A stretch of DNA of 64,000 bases from Sphingobacteriia bacterium 24-36-13 (GTDB lineage Bacteria > Bacteroidota > Bacteroidia > Chitinophagales > Chitinophagaceae), in the NCBI GenBank assembly GCA_002281875.1, contig NCHN01000002.1:1-64000 (forward strand). The letters run 5' to 3'. This document shows, piece after piece, positions 54,805-63,598 of the stretch. The translations under genes and the position numbers were made by a program. Position 1 is the first letter of the stretch, and each line of letters starts with the position of its first letter. Below the pieces are notes generated by a model. It made no database searches, had not been told where the DNA came from, and saw nothing but the letters and a program-made list of their open reading frames with translations.

Positions 54805-55410
54805 TCAATATTTATGTTGGTTGATCCACTTAACTTTTTCATGAATCGGGTTTCTTTTAGATGGAGAAATTAATGGTTTGGCTACGTAGCCTATATAAAA
54901 AAATCCTAATAACTTATCTTTTTTATCCAAATCAAAATATAGCTTAGCATCTTCAAAGTAAGTAATTCCTGCAGTCGTCCAATACGAGCCTAACCCATAA
55001 GCAGTAACTGTTAAGAACATATTCTGGACAGCGCAAGCAACAGCTTCTATTTCTTCTATTTCAGGAAGCTTATTCGTTTCATTTCTTTTCATTCCAATAG
55101 CTATTACATGTGATGACATTAATGGGTATGCTATCAATTTTTTATGCCTATCTTCATTGAAAAGATCTCCCGAATATTGCTTATAAATTGCAGCTTGCAG
55201 TTCTCCAAAGTACAGTAATCCCTCACCTGTAAATACAGTAAATCTCCAGGGTTCGGTCTGTTTATGATTTGGGGCACGATTAGCATTCTCCAGAATTTGC
55301 CAGATGATCTCATCAGGTATCGGTTTTCCTTTTTCATATTGATAAGGATAAATACTGCGCCTGTGCAGCATGATTTTATTTAATTCTTCAACATTATATT
55401 TTTCTTTCAT
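54805..55410 (-). CDS. Nitroreductase family flavoprotein
   Basis: This 201-residue protein has the nitroreductase fold marks MLHRRSIYPYQ (about 14-24, FMN phosphate site), ILENANRAPNHKQTEPWRFT (about 41-60), AVACAVQNMFLTVTAYGLGS (about 124-143) and a GYVA segment near the end. Such FMN enzymes reduce nitro compounds or other acceptors with NAD(P)H. The substrate is unknown. It is the last gene of the ferredoxin-ATPase-hisD unit, 53 bases after hisD. Confidence 0.9.
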   Translation of the reverse strand: MKEKYNVEELNKIMLHRRSIYPYQYEKGKPIPDEIIWQILENANRAPNHKQTEPWRFTVFTGEGLLYFGELQAAIYKQYSGDLFNEDRHKKLIAYPLMSSHVIAIGMKRNETNKLPEIEEIEAVACAVQNMFLTVTAYGLGSYWTTAGITYFEDAKLYFDLDKKDKLLGFFYIGYVAKPLISPSKRNPIHEKVKWINQHKY

Positions 55411-55463
55411 CGTTTATTTGCGTAATTTTTCTTGTAAATACTTAATTCAATAGGGAAATAATA

Positions 55464-56747
55464 TCAGCCATTCTCATTAAGTCTTACAGATATTGCATTA
55501 CTATGTGCAGGTAATTTTTCGGCCTTTGCCATTTCTTTTACAATTGGGCCTATATTTTTTAAGCCTTCAATAGTTAATTCCTGAAAGGTTACTTTCTTGA
55601 TAAAACTATCTAATGATACTCCGCTATATGCAATCGCTGATCCATTTGTTGGCAGTGTATGGTTTGTGCCAGAAGCATAATCGCCCACGGAAACCGGAGT
55701 ATGATGTCCTATAAATACTGAGCCAGCGTTTTCAATCTTTTCTGAAATATCTCTTGCGTTTTGGGTAGCGATGATCAAATGTTCAGGTGCATATAGATTA
55801 CTGAAAGCAATTCCTTTATTCATGTCTTTAACCAAGATCAATCTAAAATTCTTAACTGAAGCTTGAACTATTTCAGATCTTGAATTAGTCTCAATTTGCT
55901 TTTTTAAGTGAATTTGGACTTTATCAAGTAAATCTTTTGATGTGGTTACTAACAGACAATGGCTATCCTTACCATGTTCTGCCTGGGCGAGCAGATCACT
56001 TGCAACATAAACAGGGGTGGCGGTATGGTCTGCAAGTATTAAAACCTCGGAAGGGCCGGCAAACAAATCAATGGCTACCCCATCCTTATTTACTAATTGT
56101 TTTGCAACTGCTACATATTGATTACCTGGCCCAAAAATCTTAAAAACCTGTGGAACTGTTTCAGTACCGTATGCCATTGCTGCAATTGCCTGTGCACCAC
56201 CTATTTTAAAAATCCGATGAACACCTGAAAGTTCTGCTGCGTAAATTATGGCAGGATGGATGGTTTGATCTTTTTGCGGCGGTGTGCATATCACTATTTC
56301 AGAACACCCCGCAACCTTTGCAGGAACAGCCAACATTAAAACTGTTGAAAACAGAGGAGCTGTACCACCAGGAACATAAAGTCCTACCTTTTGAATAGGT
56401 AACGACTTTCTCCAGCAATGAACGCCGGGCATTGTTTCCATTTCGAGAATTGGATCTCGTTGCGCCTCATGAAATTTTTGAATGTTTTCTTTTGCTTGAT
56501 TTATTGCTGATTTCAGATTATCACTTAGTTGGTGGAAGCACTGACTTTTTTCGTCAGGTGTCACTTCCAGCGTATCAAGTAATACACCATCATGCTCAGA
56601 GGTGTATCTATGAACAGCTATGTCTTTTTCCTCTTTTACAGCATTCAGTATAGGCTGAACAATTTGTTCTAATTCAACGGTGTTCTTGCCTGGTCTCAAT
56701 ATGAGCCGCTTTATTTCATCAGGTGTTATATTACGATATACTTGCAT
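55464..56747 (-). CDS. hisD: Histidinol dehydrogenase
   Basis: This 427-residue enzyme makes histidine from histidinol in two NAD-dependent steps. Diagnostic segments are KVGLYVPGGTAPLFSTVLM, FGPGNQYVAVAKQLV, IDLFAGPSEVLILAD, the zinc ligands in LLAQAEHGKDSHCLL, the catalytic Glu-His in YAPEHLIIAT, GDYASGTNHTLPTNG and a final His in LPAHSNAISVR. I prefer ATG 56747 (MQVYRNITPDE); ATG 56786 adds thirteen residues. No other his gene is near: its neighbours are a metal ATPase and a nitroreductase, so a role in metal tolerance is a possibility (inference). Confidence 0.93.
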   Translation of the reverse strand: MQVYRNITPDEIKRLILRPGKNTVELEQIVQPILNAVKEEKDIAVHRYTSEHDGVLLDTLEVTPDEKSQCFHQLSDNLKSAINQAKENIQKFHEAQRDPILEMETMPGVHCWRKSLPIQKVGLYVPGGTAPLFSTVLMLAVPAKVAGCSEIVICTPPQKDQTIHPAIIYAAELSGVHRIFKIGGAQAIAAMAYGTETVPQVFKIFGPGNQYVAVAKQLVNKDGVAIDLFAGPSEVLILADHTATPVYVASDLLAQAEHGKDSHCLLVTTSKDLLDKVQIHLKKQIETNSRSEIVQASVKNFRLILVKDMNKGIAFSNLYAPEHLIIATQNARDISEKIENAGSVFIGHHTPVSVGDYASGTNHTLPTNGSAIAYSGVSLDSFIKKVTFQELTIEGLKNIGPIVKEMAKAEKLPAHSNAISVRLNENG

Positions 56748-56828
56748 GAGCTGTTTAATAAATTTGAATGTTTTCTTTGAAAACATTTTATTATGTGTTT
56801 CCCATTATGGAGTTTAGTAGCATTATAA

Positions 56829-58739
56829 TTATCTCAATAATCTCAATCCGCTTAATATTACCAACACCGTACTTCCTTCATGTCCAACTACTCCTTCAGG
56901 CAGATTAACCACTCCACCAATAAAATTCAAGGTTACCAGTGTAAGCACCACGGCTATTGCAAAAACTATATTTTGTTTCACAACCCTGTTGGTGCGCTTT
57001 CCTAATGAAATAGCAAACGGAATATTTTCTATATTGTCTGCCATTAAAATAATATCTGCGGTTTCCATCGCCACATCCGTTCCTCCGCTACCCATTGCTA
57101 TGCCAACCGAAGCGGTTGCTAAAGCCGGTGCATCGTTAACGCCATCACCAACCATTGCTACCTTGCCATATTTACTTTCGAGTTTTTTAACCGCTTCTAC
57201 CTTTTGTTCTGGTAAAAGTTCGGCATATACTTCGTCAATTCCGGCTTGTTTTCCAACGGCCTTACCTGTGGTTTCGCTGTCTCCCGTTAATAAAGCTACT
57301 TTTATGCCCATCGCTTTTAATTCATCCACTACTTTTTTTGCCTGTGGACGAATGGTATCCTGAATAGAAAGCAAGCCGATTAGTTGTTCGTCCGCTGCAA
57401 CAAAAATTACAGTCTTTCCTTGCTCTTCCAGCTCATCAATCTTTTGTAAATGCTTTTTTTCGATGGTTAGATCTTTCAGCATCTCAAGTTTGCCTATTTT
57501 ATACGCTACACCATTTAAAGATCCATGAACTCCCAAACCATGTATGGCTTGTAATTCCTTTGGCCTTTCTAAGGATATATTCTTTTCATTGGCTGCTTGT
57601 ACAATGGCTTTGGCAATAGGGTGCTGTGATAGCGTTTCGATGGATGCTGCCACACGCAACAATTCCATATCCGTAATATTTTTTAAGGCAACAATATCAA
57701 TTACCTTCGGTTTACCGCTGGTAAGCGTTCCGGTTTTATCAAAGGCAACCACTTTAACACCGCTCACATTCTCAAGGTGAACTCCTCCTTTGAATAAAAC
57801 CCCTTTTCTTGCTGCATTGGAGATAGCTGATAAAAAAGCAGGCATAATAGAAGAGACCAGCGCACAGGGAGAAGCAACTACCAGAAAAATCATTGCCCGG
57901 TAAATCGTTTCACTCCAGGTCCAGTTAATTAAAAATGGTGGCAGGGTCATCAGTAATATCGCAACTGCCACTACAATCTTTGCATAAACACCTTCAAACC
58001 GTTCTACAAAAAGCTGTGTTGGTGGTTTTTCATTCTGTGCCTCCTGAACAAGGTGAATAATCTTCGCCAGCATGGTTTCTTCAGCCGGCTTGGATACTTC
58101 AATTTGCAATGCTCCCTGTCCATTAATCGTTCCTGAAAAAACTTCATCGCCTTCCTTTTTGTCTACAGGTATAGCTTCACCTGTGATAGAAGCCTGATTG
58201 ACAGCTGAAAACCCGTCCACAATAACTCCATCAGCGGCAATCCGGTCGCCTGGGCGAACTATTATAATATCTCCCTTTTTAAGATCTTCTACTTTTACCT
58301 TTTTTTCGACACCGTTCTGAAACAATACGGCCACCTCAGGTCGTAATTTCATAATAGATTGGATAGCCTTATTTGTTCTTTCCATTGTGTAGCCTTCTAA
58401 GGCACCGCTTAATGAGAAAATGAAAATCAGAATAGCGCCATCCATCCAATAGCCAATCGCAGCTGCACCAATCGCAGCTACAACCATTAATAAATCTACG
58501 TCCAGGTCTTTTTCTTTAAAAAGAGTTTCTAATCCTTCTATCGCTTTTTGATAACCCCCAATTACATATGCGAAAATGTATAGCGTAATTTCTAAGACGC
58601 TCATTTCATTCTTTCCCGCCCACCAGGCAAGGCCAATAAACAAGAGGCATAAACCGGTAACGATAGCCGCCCCGTGTCGCTCCCAAGCACCGAAAGACAA
58701 TCCTTTGTTTGGTTTTGATAATATCATTGCTTGATCCAT
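56829..58739 (-). CDS. P1B-4-type heavy-metal ATPase
   Basis: This 636-residue P-type ATPase has the intramembrane VVASPCALVSSIMP (SPC class), the catalytic AFDKTGTLTSGKP, ITGEAIPVDK, LLTGDSETTG and MVGDGVNDAPALATAS. It has no N-terminal metal-binding domain and ends HEGSTVLVILSGLRLLR, the signature last helix of the P1B-4 group (cobalt, zinc or cadmium, and in some cases iron export). It is followed by hisD after 42 bases and preceded by a ferredoxin-like gene after 6 bases. Confidence 0.92.
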   Translation of the reverse strand: MDQAMILSKPNKGLSFGAWERHGAAIVTGLCLLFIGLAWWAGKNEMSVLEITLYIFAYVIGGYQKAIEGLETLFKEKDLDVDLLMVVAAIGAAAIGYWMDGAILIFIFSLSGALEGYTMERTNKAIQSIMKLRPEVAVLFQNGVEKKVKVEDLKKGDIIIVRPGDRIAADGVIVDGFSAVNQASITGEAIPVDKKEGDEVFSGTINGQGALQIEVSKPAEETMLAKIIHLVQEAQNEKPPTQLFVERFEGVYAKIVVAVAILLMTLPPFLINWTWSETIYRAMIFLVVASPCALVSSIMPAFLSAISNAARKGVLFKGGVHLENVSGVKVVAFDKTGTLTSGKPKVIDIVALKNITDMELLRVAASIETLSQHPIAKAIVQAANEKNISLERPKELQAIHGLGVHGSLNGVAYKIGKLEMLKDLTIEKKHLQKIDELEEQGKTVIFVAADEQLIGLLSIQDTIRPQAKKVVDELKAMGIKVALLTGDSETTGKAVGKQAGIDEVYAELLPEQKVEAVKKLESKYGKVAMVGDGVNDAPALATASVGIAMGSGGTDVAMETADIILMADNIENIPFAISLGKRTNRVVKQNIVFAIAVVLTLVTLNFIGGVVNLPEGVVGHEGSTVLVILSGLRLLR

Positions 58740-58745
58740 AATTCC

Positions 58746-59006
58746 TTATTTGGGTAGAATAAACTTCTTAATAACACTTCCTAAATCCTTCTCCGAGAAC
58801 CACAGGTCATTCGGATGCAGGTGTAAAACAGGTGCATTAGTACACCTGTCACTACAGTCCATTTTTTCAATATCAATTCGGTCTTTAAGCCGGTATTTTT
58901 TAATATAGTTTTCTAAAAGTTTACCTTTTTTCTTTCTACAATTCTGTCCAACGCACTGATAAATGATAATATCGCTTCCTGTTTCCTCTCGATTTTCCAT
59001 ATACAT
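58746..59006 (-). CDS. Thioredoxin-like [2Fe-2S] ferredoxin protein
   Basis: This 86-residue protein has four cysteines in the pattern of thioredoxin-like 2Fe-2S ferredoxins: CVGQNC, then DCSDRC, followed by NAPVLHLHPND. A lone domain of this sort may carry electrons or sense metal stress. A second ATG at 59000 is an alternative start; the promoter box is only a few bases upstream, so either start gives a nearly leaderless mRNA. It heads the unit containing the P1B-4 ATPase, hisD and nitroreductase genes. Confidence 0.78.
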   Translation of the reverse strand: MYMENREETGSDIIIYQCVGQNCRKKKGKLLENYIKKYRLKDRIDIEKMDCSDRCTNAPVLHLHPNDLWFSEKDLGSVIKKFILPK

Positions 59007-59013
59007 ATATCTA

Positions 59014-59075
59014 CAAAATTAACTAAGTCGGCAGAGGTAAAACAGGTAAAAAACCGACATTTTTCGGTAGCTTTG
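59014..59075. promoter_or_regulatory. Divergent promoters and repeats between the ferredoxin and araC-type genes
   Basis: CAAAATTA at 59014-59021 is a minus-strand TAATTTTG box for the ferredoxin gene and TAGCTTTG at 59068-59075 is a plus-strand box for the AraC gene. Between them lie two AGGTAAAA repeats with a 9-base period (59035 and 59044), a GTCGG/CCGAC pair (59027-59031, 59054-59058) and ACCGA/TCGGT (59053-59057, 59064-59068). These are candidate AraC-protein sites. Confidence 0.6.
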
Positions 59076-59079
59076 TATT

Positions 59080-59955
59080 ATGAAATCAGTACAGCTTTTC
59101 AAGGACGTAGAAGTGACAATTAAAGAGGTTACTGCAAATAAATCTGGCCTTCACAAACATCATTTTTTTGAATTGATTTACGTTCTTGATGGCTCGGGCG
59201 TTCATAATATCAACAATAACCATTTCGATTTTTCAAAGGGCGACGTATTTTTGCTAACCCCGGAAGATGCCCATACTTTTCAGATTGTTACTCCAACCAA
59301 ATTTTGTATTGTTGACTTTACAAAAAGTTTCTTCTCTAAAAGTGTCCACAGGGATGAGGAAAAAATGGATGTCAGTGAGTTTTTCAAGAGACTGGAATAT
59401 GTATTTCATAACCATCACAATGTCAAAGGCAATATTATAGCAAACACCGACCGGAACCTGTTTAAGGTTTTGATTTTTCAGTTGATAAAAGAAAAAGAGA
59501 AGAACCGGATCTTCGGAGAGATCATTCTTCAAAATATCGTTTTTTTACTTCTTCACCTTATTGCCAGAAACATACAGGAGAGTATGACCACTTTTTCAAA
59601 AAAGCAAAATCCGAAGAGTAAAATCTATGAAATAACGGCATATATTCAGGAGCATATTTACGACAAGGAACTGATTAAGTTAGAAAATCTGGCTGCCTGG
59701 TTCAACAAATCTCCGGACTATTTGAACCGGTATTTTAAAAGCGAGACGGGTAATACTATTAAGGACTATATTACCCGTTATAAACTTAATCTGATCCAAA
59801 CACGGTTAAAATTCAGTGATCTTACTATCTCGGAAATTGCTGATGAAATGAACTTTACGGATGAAAGCCATTTGAATAAAATGTTTAAAGGCGTATTTGG
59901 AAAAACAGCGAAGCAATTTAAAAATGAACAAATTACGGATGCTAAGACTACATAA
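59080..59955 (+). CDS. AraC family transcriptional regulator
   Basis: This 291-residue protein has an N-terminal cupin-type sensor domain (HKHHFFELIYVLDGSGVHNI and FDFSKGDVFLLTPEDAHTF, about 22-70) and a C-terminal double helix-turn-helix (about 190-285: LENLAAWFNKSPDYLNRYFK and LTISEIADEMNFTDESHLNK). It is read divergently from the metal-ATPase unit, which it probably controls. Histidines in the cupin could bind metal. Its promoter box ends 4 bases before the ATG, so its mRNA is probably leaderless. Confidence 0.9.
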   Translation: MKSVQLFKDVEVTIKEVTANKSGLHKHHFFELIYVLDGSGVHNINNNHFDFSKGDVFLLTPEDAHTFQIVTPTKFCIVDFTKSFFSKSVHRDEEKMDVSEFFKRLEYVFHNHHNVKGNIIANTDRNLFKVLIFQLIKEKEKNRIFGEIILQNIVFLLLHLIARNIQESMTTFSKKQNPKSKIYEITAYIQEHIYDKELIKLENLAAWFNKSPDYLNRYFKSETGNTIKDYITRYKLNLIQTRLKFSDLTISEIADEMNFTDESHLNKMFKGVFGKTAKQFKNEQITDAKTT

Positions 59956-60015
59956 TTTTTTATCAATAGGACAAGTCCAACAAACAAAGTATATATGAAA
60001 TTACAGATCGAAGGG

Positions 60016-61005
60016 TTAATGCATCATTTTCTTTCCTTTTCCTAACTGATCCAGAGCCGCTCTAAATCCTTTAGCAAGTTGCAAAGCAGGGCCTCTACCG
60101 AGGTAATGCAGGAAAATCATATGAGGCTTGTCTCCCAGCATATGGTTATGCACCGCTACCACTTCGATGTTATTAGTTCTTAGCACTTTGATTACCGAAT
60201 TTACTTCATGTTCCAGCATCGCTATATCCCCCGCTACCATTGCGTTGTCCATCGATCCGGTAAAAGACGCCCAGGTATTGAGTCCAATCGAGGAGGTCAT
60301 TTCCGCACCCATTGCTGTGATAGTTAGGTCATCCCTTCCAATCGTATACTTAATTGTTGGCCCATTGACAGCAGCTTCATATTTAACTATTCCATTCAGT
60401 TTCGGCATATCAAAAATATCTTTCCCTGTTTTAGTTGGCGGAGCGCCTACAGGAGGTTGGTTTGCCGGAGAAATTTTAGTTTCTGCAATAGCCTTTGCAT
60501 ATTTTTTTGCAAGTTCCTCGGGAGATCCCATTCCATGAATGTGCATATAAAATATTCTTGGCTCTTCGTAAAAGAAGTGGTTATGAATAGCGCTGACTTC
60601 TAAACCATTAGCATGAGCTGCGGATATAAGCGGGTTAACTTCTTCCTGGAGGAGCACACAATCACTCATTAATACCGCTGATTTTCCGTCAATAGTTTTT
60701 TTGATGGCAGCCCAGCCGCCAAAGCCAAATGAAATAGGGACAGCTTCTCCCTTAACAGTTACTTTCAGATCATTTCTCGGAAGAGGTGTTGTGTGAACAG
60801 CTTCCGCTTCTTTATACATCCCTTTTTTACCCATTGCCGCTTCGATTGCCTCAATTTCTGCCTGAGTTAAAGCGGGTGTTTTAGCACCCGCCAAAGTAAA
60901 GGCTGTGGCATTTTTTATATCTATCAGACTAGCGCCTAAAACAAGGGCACTGCCTTTTAGCCAGCTGCGGCGTGAAAAGTTTGAAAGAAATTTTTGGGTC
61001 TTCAT
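60016..61005 (-). CDS. DUF1259 (LppY/LpqO-like) exported protein, two repeats
   Basis: This 329-residue protein starts at ATG 61005, giving a twin-arginine signal (SNFSRRSWLKGSALVLGASL); an upstream in-frame ATG at 61077 is less likely because the signal would be buried. The mature part holds two similar halves of about 130 residues, each with an HNH-type step: VSAIHNHFFYEEPRIFYMHI and VVAVHNHMLGDKPHMIFLHY. Such His-rich pairs suggest a metal site (inference). The family function is unknown. The gene converges with the AraC gene. Confidence 0.82.
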   Translation of the reverse strand: MKTQKFLSNFSRRSWLKGSALVLGASLIDIKNATAFTLAGAKTPALTQAEIEAIEAAMGKKGMYKEAEAVHTTPLPRNDLKVTVKGEAVPISFGFGGWAAIKKTIDGKSAVLMSDCVLLQEEVNPLISAAHANGLEVSAIHNHFFYEEPRIFYMHIHGMGSPEELAKKYAKAIAETKISPANQPPVGAPPTKTGKDIFDMPKLNGIVKYEAAVNGPTIKYTIGRDDLTITAMGAEMTSSIGLNTWASFTGSMDNAMVAGDIAMLEHEVNSVIKVLRTNNIEVVAVHNHMLGDKPHMIFLHYLGRGPALQLAKGFRAALDQLGKGKKMMH

Positions 61006-61105
61006 AAGTTTATATTTAAAATGAATAATATTATTAAGAAAGTCCGGGTTTTGGATGCTCATGCTACCTGCATACATGATATCCTCACGCTAACAATAGC
61101 AACAA

Positions 61106-61113
61106 CAAACCTA
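61106..61113 (-). promoter_or_regulatory. -7 box of the DUF1259 gene
   Basis: TAGGTTTG on the minus strand matches TAnnTTTG, about 100 bases upstream of the preferred ATG. It is followed by TTGTTGCTATTG, similar to sequence at the metal-operon promoters near 54130 and 54255. Confidence 0.5.
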
Positions 61114-61144
61114 ATAAGAGATTTTGGAGAAATTTAGGCTGGGC

Positions 61145-62410
61145 TTATGTAAGCACTATTTTTATTTGATGCCATCCATCTTTATAGGAATAGTCAATGG
61201 AGTACTGATATAGCTGACAAATCTGCTTTACTAAAGCTAAGCCTAATCCTGTTGTTTTAGATTGATGAGAACCTTTTTTAAAACGTTCAAACAGCATCTG
61301 TGTGTCAACTTCGGGCGCAAATCCTGTATTCTTTATGATCAGTACTGATGGCCGTAATTCTATTTCTATTTTCCCATTCGTTTCATTATGGACGATTGCA
61401 TTCTTTAAAATGTTTGTCAACAGAATTTCAATTAAAGATTTATTGGCCTGTATTACAACGTCTTCAGCAACATATAATGTTAATCCAGGAAATTTATCTT
61501 CGTAGTGCTCTTTTAGATTTGCTACTGTATCATTAACCATTTTTGTGAGATTTACTGTCTCAATAGCGGGGAACTGTTTATTTTCAATCTTCGCCAGCAA
61601 TAATAATGTTCTGTTCATCTGGCTTAACCGATTATTTGCCTCTGTAATATCTGCTAAAATGAGAGCCTCTTGTTCTGTTAATGAGGGTTGATTAATCAGT
61701 AATTCCAGTTTAGACCGAATAATGGACAAAGGAGTTTGTATTTCATGGGAAGCATTCTCAACAAATTGTTTCTGATTGATGTAAGCTGTATGAATGTTGT
61801 ATATAAGATTATTAAGTACTTTATTTAATTCATCAAATTCGGCTGTTGCGGTTTGAGTTGGTAATTGTAAAGATGAATTATTAGTTATGTCGTAATCTCT
61901 TATTTTATCCAGAGATTTGAAGAAAGGTTTCCATAATGAAGCGGAATTCTTGGTATTTAACCTAACAATGACCCCTAATAATAACAGTAAAATTATTGCT
62001 TCGATAATAAATACCTTAATGATGAAATGATGTATTTCTGTTGAGGAAACGTAAGTGGTTATGTAATAATCATGATTAGCCCACTTGGCCTTGCTTGTAC
62101 TCATTTCGAAAGGCAGGAACTGATTGCTTTCCTTAAAATAAATAATAGTATCTTTTGGTCTGTTTAATTTGATTTGGGGATTTATATCAGTACTAATATC
62201 ATACTCACCTTGTATATATCTTTCAAGATTTCCGGATTTATTCAGAAAGGCCTTCCAAATATTTTTTTGTTTGAGCATCAATTGTTTTTCCTGCATATGA
62301 TGCGCCTGCATTTGCATCAGGAAATAAAATAGCAGGGAACAAATTAGAAGAACCAGCGGTAGCCAGGTCAATAATAAACGAGTATTTTTCTGTAATAGTG
62401 GTTTACTCAT
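61145..62410 (-). CDS. Two-component sensor histidine kinase
   Basis: This 421-residue membrane kinase has two membrane segments (about 12-32 and 127-149) around a periplasmic sensor of about 95 residues. The phospho-acceptor His lies in VENASHEIQTPLSIIRSK (about 218). The ATPase part has ILKNAIVHNETNGKIEI, IKNTGFAPEVD (G1-like, degenerate) and GLGLALVKQICQLY. Its start overlaps the regulator stop by 4 bases (ATGA), a tight pair. The signal sensed is unknown, but neighbours suggest metal or envelope stress. Confidence 0.9.
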   Translation of the reverse strand: MSKPLLQKNTRLLLTWLPLVLLICSLLFYFLMQMQAHHMQEKQLMLKQKNIWKAFLNKSGNLERYIQGEYDISTDINPQIKLNRPKDTIIYFKESNQFLPFEMSTSKAKWANHDYYITTYVSSTEIHHFIIKVFIIEAIILLLLLGVIVRLNTKNSASLWKPFFKSLDKIRDYDITNNSSLQLPTQTATAEFDELNKVLNNLIYNIHTAYINQKQFVENASHEIQTPLSIIRSKLELLINQPSLTEQEALILADITEANNRLSQMNRTLLLLAKIENKQFPAIETVNLTKMVNDTVANLKEHYEDKFPGLTLYVAEDVVIQANKSLIEILLTNILKNAIVHNETNGKIEIELRPSVLIIKNTGFAPEVDTQMLFERFKKGSHQSKTTGLGLALVKQICQLYQYSIDYSYKDGWHQIKIVLT

Positions 62411-63081
62411 ACCGTGAATTTATAACCCAACCCATAAACAGTTTCTATCACATCCTTACATCCATTTTCTTTTAACTTCCTTTTTAAATTTTTCATTTGG
62501 TAATAAACGAAATCAAAAGAGGGCATGCTTTCAGTTTCGTTACCGTATATATGCTCCGCAATAGCCTGTCTGCTTACTACTCGATTTTTGTTATTAATTA
62601 AATACGCTAGGAGGTTAAATTCATTTTTGGTCAACATAATCCTTTTTGATCGATAAAACACAGATCTGGAAAATAAATCAATACACAATCCTTCAATTTC
62701 AAGTATATCGTTCCCTTTAGCATACTTTCTTCGTAATAATGCCTTTACTCTTGCATTCAGTTCTGAAAGATGAAAAGGTTTTGTTAGATAATCATCAGCC
62801 CCCAGTTCAAGACCATTAATTCTGTCATCAACTGAATCTCTTGCGGAAATTATAATTACTCCGTCAGCTTGTTTATTTTCACGTAAGAATTGTAGAAGTT
62901 TAAGCCCATTCCCATCCGGCAGATTAATATCAAGAATAATGCAATCGTAACTAAAATCTTCAATTCTGTAAATAGCATCTTTGTAAGTAGCTACTCCCTC
63001 GCAATAGAACTCTTCCTGCTTAAAATATTCTTGAATGCTACTCAGCAGGCTTAATTCATCTTCTATCACTAAAATTTTCAT
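62407..63081 (-). CDS. OmpR-family response regulator
   Basis: This 224-residue protein has a receiver domain with the phospho-Asp in YDCIILDINLPDGNGLKL (about 51), IIISARDS and YLTKPFHLSEL. A winged-helix DNA-binding domain follows, ending VIETVYGLGYKFTV. It overlaps the kinase gene by 4 bases and is read first. The likely targets are nearby resistance genes or the pair's own promoter, but no binding site was found. Confidence 0.92.
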   Translation of the reverse strand: MKILVIEDELSLLSSIQEYFKQEEFYCEGVATYKDAIYRIEDFSYDCIILDINLPDGNGLKLLQFLRENKQADGVIIISARDSVDDRINGLELGADDYLTKPFHLSELNARVKALLRRKYAKGNDILEIEGLCIDLFSRSVFYRSKRIMLTKNEFNLLAYLINNKNRVVSRQAIAEHIYGNETESMPSFDFVYYQMKNLKRKLKENGCKDVIETVYGLGYKFTV

Positions 63082-63204
63082 ATTACCGAAATTGGTACTA
63101 AGTTAAGCTTTAAAATTGGAGATATTTTGGATGCCTATCTATCTCTATCTGAGTAAATAGAGCTGCATAATATAAATATTCAAGTTGTAAATAGTTTATT
63201 AGCC

Positions 63205-63501
63205 CTACTGCATCAATTTAATTATAATTCCAGCTACGGCGGCTATAGCAATGATTGCCGGTTCTTGTACTTTCTTTATATATATAAGCGTTAGCACGCT
63301 CAATATAGCAATTAATGCCGTCGGAATATCAACAATAGAACGTATTCCAATAACTATTACTGCTCCAACCAGGGCTCCGATCACTGAAGCAGTGATACCA
63401 TCAACGAAGGCTTTTATGCTGGTGTTTACAACTGCTCCGATATCGCGTAAGAATGTCCAGCGCCCGAAGGAAACTGGAAGATGCCTCGGGCATTTCATCA
63501 A
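63205..63501 (-). pseudogene. Chromate transporter ChrA, C-terminal remnant
   Basis: Only about 75 residues resembling the end of a ChrA-type chromate transporter remain: IKAFVDGITASVIGALVGA, RSIVDIPTALIAILSVL and a last hydrophobic stretch to the stop. The first 25 residues (CPRHLPVSFGRWTF) do not look like ChrA and the frame begins with TTG just after unrelated sequence. A normal ChrA is several times longer, so this is a truncated remnant, perhaps from a deletion at this end of the cargo. Confidence 0.75.
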
Positions 63502-63546
63502 GCTAAAGTCATAACCGCCGGCACCTCGAAGTTTTTTTCAGAAACA

Positions 63547-63588
63547 TTTGCCGGTCAAAAATAGTTATCGTAATATTGCGATAACTAT
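63547..63588 (+). promoter_or_regulatory. arsR promoter with embedded inverted-repeat operator
   Basis: TTTG (63547-63550), a 20-base spacer and TAATATTG (63571-63578, one mismatch to TAnnTTTG) make a good promoter. Perfect 10-base arms ATAGTTATCG (63561-63570) and CGATAACTAT (63579-63588) flank exactly the -7 box, so a bound repressor would cover it. This fits ArsR autoregulation. Confidence 0.75.
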
Positions 63589-63598
63589 AACAAAGACG

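Noticed and set aside
63548..63598. Upstream extension of the ArsR gene
   Set aside because: It would place the start before the promoter's -7 box and operator; the ATG at 63599 gives a normal ArsR length.
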